From Heterobilharzia americana (taxonomy: Eukaryota; Platyhelminthes; Trematoda; Strigeidida; Schistosomatidae): a stretch of 64,000 bases of DNA. The stretch is from contig OX104131.1 in assembly GCA_944470555.2 (NCBI GenBank), forward strand, positions 19,088,515 to 19,152,514, written 5' to 3'. Positions 55,045 to 64,000 of the stretch are shown in pieces. Below the pieces are notes generated by a model, which searched no databases, was not told the origin of the DNA, and saw only the letters and a list, made by a program, of their open reading frames with translations. Made by a program: the position numbers and the translations under genes. The stretch's first letter is position 1; the number at the start of each line of letters is the position of its first letter.

Positions 55045-57250
55045 TCATTTCGTAGAGAATACGACCTCAAAATTAAAAGTCCCCATTCACCTCAAAATAC
55101 ATCAAAACATAATAGATTAAAGTGATTTCTTTTTCAGTGGCCTGCTTGAACCCTGGGATACCAAATTTATCCACTGAACATTTTTCACCGAATTCCGTCC
55201 TTTCCAGCTCTCTGTTCTTCGAGTCAAAAACGAAGCAGAGAAAAACTATTACCTTATAGGGAAATGGAGTTTTCGGTGCACAAAAGTACATTGTATTTCT
55301 ACCCGTCAGATGCTTAGCTTGAGTTGCAGATTTTTGTACCATCTTAATGAACCACCAGCACCAAAATTAGGCTTGCATTTCTGTTTATTTCTCATTATAG
55401 ACCGGACGCTGATCCAGAACCAGTTGGCTATTTCACATCATTGCCTTGAATAATGTTATTACTAACATCATGCAGATGCAATAATCATTTCGTCTAAAAC
55501 TAAGCGAATACATAGAGTTTACATTTGAATAAGTGAAATTCTGTTAGGACAATACTTTTTAGTCGTCTGATTTAACTGATTACTGATAAGGTTTTCGTTT
55601 TATTGAGATAAGACTACTAACACAAGTGTAGCTTCTAAAATGGTTACTTTTTTCCTCTTCTTAAATGTTCTCAAGTGTTAGACTTCATTTGGATTTTAAA
55701 GATGGCGTCAACTTAAGCATTAGACGAATGTAACCTATCAATAAACAATAAGTACTAAAAAAGAATAGTGATATTGTTTGGACAAACTGACGTAAATATC
55801 TGTTAAACATTACCTGATACATCACTTTTATCAACCATCTATTTCATTCAATCTCATCCCAATGCCAACTATATAAGATACATTTTCATGTAGTCATGAT
55901 ATGACTTTATTGAATTTTTCGTTCAAAATAAAGTTTTTCATTGTCATTCTAAACTTCATATACACTTGAAGAAGGTTGATTCCCGTATTCTACAGCGAAT
56001 TTAAGAACAAGATATTCACCAAAGAGACTCTTTTAAACAAATTCATTTTCAAGTTATACAGTCGTTTAGATAAATGGTATTTAAAATATATCCCTTGAGA
56101 AAATTTAAGCAGAGCTAGATAATAATAATGACAGTGATGATAATGAAGGGAATTATATTCATGGTGGCGATTAAAGTATGAATGATAACACAGTAGGTTA
56201 CATAATATATAGAATCGTTCATAGAATGCATGTAACTCAGGAATGGATAGTAATATTGTTGATAGTGATAATTCAATAGGTTATGATGTAATAAGACTAG
56301 ACAAGTTGGTCAAAATCACATCAGTGTTCTCTAGTAAGATTACGATGGTTAGGTGAAGTAACATGGGAAACTATTCAAAATAAAGATAATAATAGTAACT
56401 ATAGTAGTGGTCGAGGAAGAATACGAAGATTCATTTATAAAAGGGGGGGGGACTACTGAAGGTGGGAAGATGTTTTAACTATGACAAAAACACTGACTCT
56501 GCAAACTTCTTTTATGCCCAAATATCTAGGTTTAGTTTAGGCCTCCACTGCTATAATGCGGTAAAAAAGAATAAAATCTAGATTGATACCCTTATCATTA
56601 CCATTGTTATTATTACCCATGGTTTAAATGTCTTCATTGGATATGCCTTTCCTAATATCATAAACATGCAAGTGTAAAAATTGGAAACAAACTCCTTTAC
56701 TAGAGTCCCTTCACTGAACATTTTGTTATTTATATTACAATGGGAAATAATTGAATTACATGTAAGTTAACAAAGTTAAAAACTGTATAAATATATTTGA
56801 ATTGAGAAAGTAAATGGATAAAACACTTTAGTACTGTAAATATATACTCCAACCATTTGTCAAATAACGTCTTTAGAAGTGATGAATGGAACATAAAGGA
56901 AGCATGAGTCACTACTGATTTTCATATAAGAGGACTGTATATTATTCAACTGACGCCTAATTCTCCAACCTGTAGTGCTCTTATAATGGACATACTTTAT
57001 CTTCCAGAACCTGATAGTTTTCAAAATATAACATAGCAAATCACTTTTTCACTTTTCTATTCATTCTGTCATAGCGTTCAGCGACAAGATTAATCGTTCA
57101 TACCAACTCCATGATATTCACATTATTAATAAATTGAGCTATGTTGTTACAAAATTTGACTGATAATTCAATAATTGTCCAGTGATATGCAGCTCGTCAT
57201 AACGATTAAATTCGCTCGAGTTTCGAAATAATAATAATAATAATAATTGT
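55045..57250. other. No gene recognised
   Basis: AT-rich spacer with a short (AAT)7-like tract at about 57228-57247 and a G8 run near 56444. No coding signal was found. Confidence 0.35.
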
Positions 57251-57254
57251 AGTA

Positions 57255-57345
57255 GGCCCGCAATTCATGGCAGTCAGAACCTTGGAAAGGCGGGATATGA
57301 ATCATACTTGTAACCCAATGGTTGAAAGTTGATTACATAAGGCAA
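57255..57345 (-). mobile_element. tRNA-like SINE fragment
   Basis: On the minus strand gtaatcaactttcaaccatt, then gggttacaagtatgattcat, resembles a decayed tRNA head with B-box. ggttctgactgccatgaatt follows as a body. Confidence 0.35.
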
Positions 57346-57540
57346 TGCAACAAAACTCAAAATAGTGTTTTATAACATAGTCGACGTAATGTGTTGTTAT
57401 CAAATTAAAACCATAACTTGGTTTCTGAAAACTTGCAAACTGTAGCAACACGTGGAGTGAACGAAAAGTTTTTCTAACATATGTTTCAGACTCCATAGAA
57501 GTATATCCTTCATATATTTCAGTCACGTAGTTTTAGCAAT

Positions 57541-57685
57541 ACATGTGATGTATTAGCGGTATATATACATTTCGAACAATCTGATCACATATGGACTTGT
57601 CGAACTATTTATGTGAAAATCTACGAAAAAGGTCAATGAAGTTAATAGGAAACATGGGAATAGGGAGGGATAGAAAAAATCTTAC
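57541..57685. repeat. Inverted repeat, left arm (Penelope-like remnant 2)
   Basis: About 145 bases, nearly the exact reverse complement of 58460-58600 (gatcacatatggacttgtcg, acgaaaaaggtcaatgaagt and catgggaatagggagg all recur). Confidence 0.85.
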
Positions 57686-58436
57686 ATGGACAGGGCAATA
57701 TCTTAATTTCCATAGCTATTGCCCAGTCCAATATAAACGTGGTTTAGTCAGATGCTTATTCAACAGGATAAACCGCATCTGTACTCATGACACCGGGGAG
57801 GAAGAAACCAACTTACTGACGACAAATCTGACACAGAATGGATACCCGTTGAGATTTATCGACCGGTGCAAAAGTTATGTACCATTAAAAAGTACACAGT
57901 GTTCCGTTGCTAAGATAAATGTCTGCATCTCATTACCATTTGGAGGTGATTCACATGGCTTTGTTGTGAGGAAAAGACTTAGATCGGCCATCTGTAAAGC
58001 GTATTATGCAGCTAAGGTCATCATTGTAGAGAAGACCAAGTCCATGTTACAGCAAAAACCGAAACAACATATAAACGATTACATCACATCCCACTGTGTT
58101 TATCAATTTACATGTATGTGTGGACACACATATATAGGGAGAAGTAATCGTGATATGCAGTTAAGGATGGTTAAACATGTACCTAAGTGGCTATAATAGC
58201 AAATGACCTCAACAGATCCGATAAGTGCAGGTGGCAAACATCCATTTTCGTCTGTCGCTAAACATATACTAGAAACTAACTATAGGATAGACATGAAAAC
58301 AGCCTTTAAAGTACTACATAAAAGTGGTCAGAGCCGAGTGCTTAAATGTATTCAAGTTCTTGCCATCCGTAAATGTAAACCCGCTTTATGTGCAGAAAAA
58401 CAATTCGTACTCACGTCGAACTTACCTCGGTAGTAT
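57682..58436 (+). pseudogene. Penelope-like element, linker and GIY-YIG endonuclease remnant 2
   Basis: A single frame runs from LTWTGQYLNFHSYCPVQYKR at 57682, through ISLPFGGDSHGFVVRKRL and AICKAYYAAKVI, to the GIY-YIG core CVYQFTCMCGHTYIGRSNRD (about 58096-58155) and a conserved tail ending LCAEKQFVLTSNLPR. It is interrupted only by two adjacent stops, TAA TAG at 58194-58199. Such fragments are the C-terminal part of Penelope-like polyproteins; the RT is missing. The open frame actually begins at ATG 57591, inside the left inverted arm. Confidence 0.85.
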
Positions 58437-58459
58437 TGATTTTAATTTTCATATAAAGA

Positions 58460-58600
58460 GTAAGATTTTTTTCTACCCCTCCCTATTCCCATGTTTCCTA
58501 TTAACTTCATTGACCTTTTTCGTAGATTTTCATATAAATAGTTCGACAAGTCCATATGTGATCAGATTGTTCGAAATGTTTAGCACTAATACATCACATG
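58460..58600. repeat. Inverted repeat, right arm (Penelope-like remnant 2)
   Basis: Partner of 57541-57685, starting 23 bases after the coding stop. Confidence 0.85.
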
Positions 58601-58605
58601 TTTCA

Positions 58606-59012
58606 AATAATCTTCGTCTTATCATTACGCTGTTTAAATTTATCAAAGGGACCAGTTTGAAGGTATCCTGGCCAACAATAGACCAGTTGCTTTAAATTTA
58701 GCAATGCAATAGATGAAATGGGAGGAATTAGACGAATGAAACTAATACCTTCAAGATTATCCACGGTGTATCACTTAATCTTTCGAAAGGTATTCAAAAT
58801 ACATCTTTTATACATTACAGAAGCTGCAAGTACTCAAGTTTATATTCCTTGTCTGTGTATCCAGAAGAACTCTGCATATCGCTTATTTCTCCTTTGGCCA
58901 AGGAATGCGTAACACAGATTTTTCATTGTTTGTATTAGTATTACCATCATTACTACTGTCTGTATATTCTGAGACACTTATCATTGATCGACAATGCTGA
59001 GACTGGTTTTAT

Positions 59013-59016
<4 letters not shown>
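58606..59016. other. No gene recognised
   Basis: AT-rich spacer after the Penelope-like remnant. Confidence 0.3.

Positions 59017-59058
<42 letters not shown>
59017..59058. repeat. (AT)21 microsatellite
   Basis: An uninterrupted 42-base AT dinucleotide tract. Confidence 0.95.
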
Positions 59059-59059
<1 letters not shown>

Positions 59060-59061
<2 letters not shown>

Positions 59062-61147
59062 GCCATTTGTAGTACAGTAAAGTCTCAAGAGGATCTAAGT
59101 GAAAACCTTATTGCTCACTTTCGTGTCCGAATCTAATGTAATGCAAATCACCTAAGATCTAAAGCCGAAATTTTTTTGGGTTTTGGAACAAAAATGAATC
59201 CTCGATCTTCCACAGTAAATAAATCATATGACTTTATTGGGTGAAATGCCTGGCATACAGACTGAAGTGAAATTATGGTTTGTTACAGCGGTCAAATTTA
59301 ATCCTTATGTTTGATGGATACTACAAAAATATCCCGAAAAATAGAACTTTTTCTTAATATAATAATCATTCACATTATCAGTAGCAAATGGTTTGTATAT
59401 AGTATCATTATGGAGTAGGCTGAAGAAGTAAAGTTGTCAGTACACTGATACGAAAACATCTGCAAGTAGATTACGAGCAAGCTTCGTTTATGTGACTGGA
59501 GACTGAGTTTGCGTTTAGTTCTCATGTTTTTCCTAGGGGGAAGTACTTTCAACTCTCACTTGTTTATCCAGTAATGATCTAATGAAATCCTAACAGAACA
59601 CCGTTTTTCGACTTAATCCTACAAGTAATGTGCCTATTTAGTGGATATAACTGTTAGTGTGAAACTGCTAGAAGTATGTTAGTTTTTAGAACAAAACTTG
59701 ACGAATGGGAAGATATGTCACTTTTTAAAGAGGTAAATATCTGAAGATTATTGTTCAGGTGTCAACACATATATAATATAGCTTCATTATGCACCGTAGA
59801 AAAGTCATGACTATAACATGTGTTTGAAAAACTTGTCTACTCTGCTTGTTTGAAACTATAATGTCAGTTTTCATCCAGTTTCTATCTTTTCCTCCTTAGC
59901 TCCAATGGTATTACCATGTGAATTATCATAGTCAGTCGAATGCTTACTTTAAAGCAAATCACTTCAAGAATTTATCACAATAAATATTGCTTTCCAAATG
60001 GAACGGAACTAAAATCAACCATTCTTTTCATATATTTTAATTACTCCCTGGAGTATCTCTTAGTCAATGGGAGGTTTTTCATTTAAATCTGGTTGCCGAA
60101 GTCCTTTAAAGTTCAATTAATTGAATAGTAGTAACATTTGAAGACACTGTAAACTGAAGTGAGTATTTTGTTCAATATCTTGAACAGTTCAAGACATTAC
60201 TTTTATGATAATTGGTTTCATCACCTATGATTTTATACGATAGACTCATTAAAACAAAAATGGTGAAATTTCAGTTCAGATGTGAAAATGAATTATCGCT
60301 GTTAGAAGTATTAGTATTCGGAAATTGTTGAAAGTGATACAGAAGTAAACGTCTATTCGATTACAGTCGGTACATCTAGTTAATGAATGGTACTTCATTC
60401 TTCTTAAATCCCACTGAGAAAAACTGTATTTTACTGGAAGCATTTCAGTAATAGTCACTTGATGCGTATCAGATAGATAGTATTCTTCTACCAAACTTAT
60501 TGAGTTGTCAATGAGAACAAAGTCGTAAACAGTTGTTACTACTTTTGTTTTCATGGAATTGGTGGAGAGGTTACTACATTACAGTGTATAACAGATGACA
60601 GATTCACGAAATATTGGGAAATACAGTCCTTATTGCACAAAATTTGAAAGCGAATCAGTAGAGCTATTCTCATTTCGAAAATCCCAAATCTAATATTAAT
60701 TGGATTATTGGAACTGTGTAGTTAATTAATGTGATAATTTTAGTTTGTCTCTCTCATATAGCTGTCATCTGATAGGCTTATGTTGATATTGGGTGACAAT
60801 CGAAGTTGCATTAAAAATCCAGACCGTCTCAGGCTTTGATCCACTGAACTCTGATTAAGAATAAACACTTCATTCCAGACAATATATTTGGTAAAATGGA
60901 AAATCCTTAGTATGAGATATTCCAGCAAACTAACATATTTCCAAATGAAATAATTGCAGCATCTACAACAACAATAATATTGTTACATGTCATAATGTGA
61001 AACAGCCAACTTTTGCTATGTATTTCAGCTAGCCTATGTTTCTGCACAGGGATACTGGTGAATAGTAAAGTGTACGTAAGTTAAATAATGGTGGTTTATT
61101 TCCTTAGTGTGAAAATCTGCAGTTTGACCAACATACTTGTGGGAGTC
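59060..61147. other. No gene recognised
   Basis: AT-rich spacer with only short open stretches (such as 60276-60554 minus) lacking domain or splice support. Confidence 0.35.
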
Positions 61148-61158
61148 ATATGATGTAT
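61148..61158. repeat. Target-site duplication, left copy (RTE copy 5)
   Basis: atatgatgtat, repeated as atatgatatat at 61944-61954 with one mismatch. Confidence 0.55.
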
Positions 61159-61943
61159 AAGAAGATCTACAGACAAAATCCAACAAGTTGACAGAAGAGG
61201 CAGCGAAGATGAGACTTCAAGTGAACGTAGAGAAGACGCAGGTGATGAAGATATCCAACCAAAAACACCACCAACAACAAGCTCCAATCGCCATCAATGG
61301 GAGAAACTTAAAGGAAGTAGCCTCTTTCACCTATCTAGGCAGCACAGACGAGGACGTGAAAGCCAGGATCGGAAACGAAAGACAGGCGTTCATCAATGTG
61401 AAACAAATGCGGAGATCTTGTGAACTGAGTATGGAGCGTGAAAAAGATCCTGATCTTCAACATGAATGTCGAGTCAGAGCTTCTATGTGATGGTTGAGAG
61501 ACTTGGTGCGTTATGAAAGGCATTTTCAACGAACTACAGATATTCATCAACAACTGTCCAAGGCTCACTCGATACTGAAGATCAGATGGCCAGAATAATA
61601 AGAATAAGCAACAAGGAACTCTGGCTGGCTGGTAACGAACCAACCAAAAACTATTGCTCAACAAATATGCAGTGGAAGGAAGTGGAGATGGATTGGGAAT
61701 ACACTGAGAAAGCCAACTGGGACATCACGTGACAGGCACTCGAGTGGAATCCAAATGGAAAATGAAGAGTTGGGCGTCCCAACTGAGGGTGACATGGAGG
61801 AGATCGTGAGGGGACGAAATGAGAGCTTGTGGGCAGTGGTGGAGCGAGGTTAAAAGATTGAAGAGAAGAGAGTGGAATGGAGACGTGCTACTGAAGCCCT
61901 ATGTTTCTATAGAAACCCAAGGGACAAATAATAAATATTTATT
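61159..61943 (+). mobile_element. RTE retrotransposon, 5'-truncated (copy 5)
   Basis: Starts abruptly in the C-terminal part of the RT (gaagatctacagacaaaatc). It runs through VNVEKTQVMKISNQKHHQQQ, FTYLGSTDEDVKARIGNERQ and MRACGQWWSEVKRLKRREWN to the 3' end caagggacaaataataaata. Frames are broken in several places. A possible 11-bp target-site duplication flanks it, as expected for target-primed reverse transcription with 5' truncation. It is closest to copy 3. Confidence 0.85.
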
Positions 61944-61954
61944 ATATGATATAT

Positions 61955-64000
61955 TGTTGTGTTCTGTCATGGTGTTTTCTCTTAATTTTATTAGTTACGT
62001 GCAACAGAGTAGGTCGAAAGTTCATAAAACAATTTGCAGAAATATATGAATGCTTAAATGAAGTACAATGACAGCAATTAGATGTAGTATATTCTGTGGA
62101 AAATCTTTGGTAACCGAATGTTAAATCAAGCCGGATTTCATTCTAAGAGGTTGACAATCCAAATGATCTTCTCTCATTCCTTAGTTTTTTATTGTTGGTG
62201 TTACAGTTGAGGAATAAGTCTGTATGGTCCATAAAAGTTGTATCGCAATAGACTATATATTACAAGCTAAAACAAAGGATTTCCTATCATTTTATCTAAA
62301 AACACAAGGACGTCAGAATATCGCTTGTTAAACTGTACTTAATATTCAATTATTTACTTCTTCATTAATTTATACTAAAAGGTTTCTGGCATATATGAAA
62401 TAATCAATAAATAAACATACCCGAATTTGAAGTAACCAGCTAATTAAATTAAAATCAGTACATATAGACTGAACCCTGCAACGATTTCTGGCGGAAAATT
62501 AATTTAGAATGACAAATAAATTGACTACTGTGTAGTTTTAACAAATATTCTAATTGTTTAAGAGTATAATATATACCGTCATCATGATAAAATCTCAACG
62601 TTCTCGATTGAAATGTTATCAATTGATGCTTTCACTAGCCAGTACTATTCACAATCTAACTATATAACTATATATATCAATCTACAAACTGTTCAAGATT
62701 CTTATTTCTATATTTTAGTGTAATTGGTAGTGAAGGTAATAAAAATCAGTGTTCAAATCATTCTTTCAGTTAATCTGTAGCAGTTAAACGGTAGCCCAGA
62801 TATACTGTCTCAGTTTATCTCCCTAACCATAAGTCTTTCATCGCTTGGCTATAATTCTTAAGTGGGATTATTTGCAAGGAATTTTATTATTTACAGAGAA
62901 ATTTCATCCAAATACTTGAGTGTGAAGTGAACCAGTCACATTCGTTGAGGATGGTTTGTTTTTGTAAATTAAGTGGTGATTGAAAAGCTACCAGTTTCAT
63001 TTAAATGAGCGATTAGTGAATAGAACACTCATCAAAGAACTAAAGAGTTAGAAGTCCGTTCTTCCAAAGAGTTGATATAGCTAATTGTTGAAGAAACCGA
63101 AACCAATATGCAGTACTATTCAGTACTTGGGTTGTTTTATTGATAATATATCAGTGAAAAATGTCTTCAGATATTTATACATCCTATTATATTTATTATA
63201 GTAAAACTTCGCCATGTAGAGTATGTTAGTTGACAGCAAAGTATTCATATCGTTTCTAATAGATTGTACTTTTATTTAGAAAAACGTGCTAATTTTCATA
63301 TGACATGAATTTTCCATTATGTGAATGAACTCATAAACATTAACTAAGATTTCAACCTTAGCAATACTATAATTCCTGGAAAACTGAAGAGGCAACAAGA
63401 CACAAGGTTTATCAAAACATTCACAATCTTCGAAAGTACAAACCACATGAGACATACCCATATATTTATGAATCAGTAGAACGAGGAATTTCAACAAGCA
63501 AGTATTCTTTCCCAGCAATACATCACTAGTAGTAATTGTCAAAACTTGATATAGTTACAGTCAATACACACATGATGGAAGCCAATACCATGTAGGCAGA
63601 ATAAAAACAAAGTCATTGAAAAATGAAGAGATAACCTCAAGAGATGAATTATTAGTTAAGTTCTGTCAAGAAGTGTGAAATATGAAAAATGATGACAATC
63701 AGTATCAGATAGTAAGTGGCATAAGAATGTTGCTCAGCCACTACACACGTGATAGAAGTGACGATGGCTGAATGAGTTATTCTAAAGAATAGGACAGAAA
63801 AATAATCAGATTTTAACACTACTGTGTGTAAATATTCATTTCAAAAGTATTTTTATTAAAAGCTGCCCACTTAATATGCAGATGATATAGGTTGAAGAGG
63901 GAATGTGTTGAAGAGAACAAATTACATAAATCATTCAAGAAAGAAATTAGTCTCAAGAGGTTGAAAATGCACGAGGAACTGTAAAGAAGTGTGAAATAAT
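61955..64000. other. No gene recognised
   Basis: AT-rich sequence to the window end. The 88-codon minus open stretch at 63276-63542 has no recognised domain or splice context. Confidence 0.35.

Noticed and set aside
57541..58600. Hammerhead ribozyme in the Penelope-like inverted arms, as reported for other Penelope-like elements
   Set aside because: I searched both strands by eye for CUGANGA followed by a stem and GAAA and found none; ctgatcac lacks the core.

Overview
This is a eukaryotic, AT-rich, repeat-laden window. The best fit is a blood fluke (Schistosoma or a close relative). The evidence is the mix of repeats: RTE-clade LINEs with an endonuclease and reverse transcriptase (SR2-like), a CR1/jockey-like LINE, Ty3/gypsy LTR elements whose primer-binding site resembles the tRNA-Trp type of trematode Kabuki/CsRn1-like families, Penelope-like elements with a GIY-YIG domain, and tRNA-headed SINEs that carry hammerhead-ribozyme cores like the schistosome Sm-alpha family. 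The one clear host gene also has tiny 5' introns (38 and 32 bp) and kilobase-scale 3' introns, a habit known from schistosomes. The species cannot be fixed from sequence alone.

Region 1 (1-16.3 kb) is one host gene on the minus strand. It is a ZNF598/Hel2-type E3 ubiquitin ligase (RING plus C2H2 fingers) of ribosome-collision quality control. I resolve eight coding exons: 16230-16045, 16006-15770, 15737-15535, 11966-11710, 10734-10354, 7635-7370, 5209-4841 and 579-343. Every splice phase agrees and they join into an open frame of 711 codons plus stop. Its introns hold a near full-length RTE element (1128-4457, antisense, with a 12-bp target-site duplication), several tRNA-derived SINE remnants and a small broken plus-strand coding remnant (about 8960-9354).

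Region 2 (16.6-32 kb) is a nest of decayed retrotransposons. It starts with CR1-like LINE pieces just upstream of the ZNF598 start. Next comes a minus-strand LTR array arranged LTR - gag - LTR - gag - RT - integrase, in which protease and RNase H have been lost. An internal RTE fragment follows. Last is a plus-strand LTR element (26988-32014) that keeps gag, protease, RT and RNase H, has lost the integrase core, and ends in two unrelated LTRs placed back to back.

Region 3 (32-49 kb) is mostly intergenic or intronic AT-rich DNA. It holds a 200-bp inverted duplication of an exon-like sequence (33.3-33.9 kb), an inverted SINE pair, an Sm-alpha-like SINE with a well-preserved hammerhead core (36585-36642), decayed ribozyme relatives at 43.2, 46.3 and 46.8 kb, a 3' RTE fragment, and a few isolated candidate exons (41131-41367 minus; 42445-42741 and 47966-48075 plus).

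Region 4 (49-64 kb) holds a second near full-length RTE copy with a 13-bp target-site duplication, two Penelope-like GIY-YIG remnants (one beside 446-bp-period direct repeats, one inside inverted arms), another hammerhead-bearing SINE at 54.9 kb, an (AT)21 tract and a 5'-truncated RTE copy with its own target-site duplication. All mobile coding regions seen are broken by stops, frameshifts or deletions.
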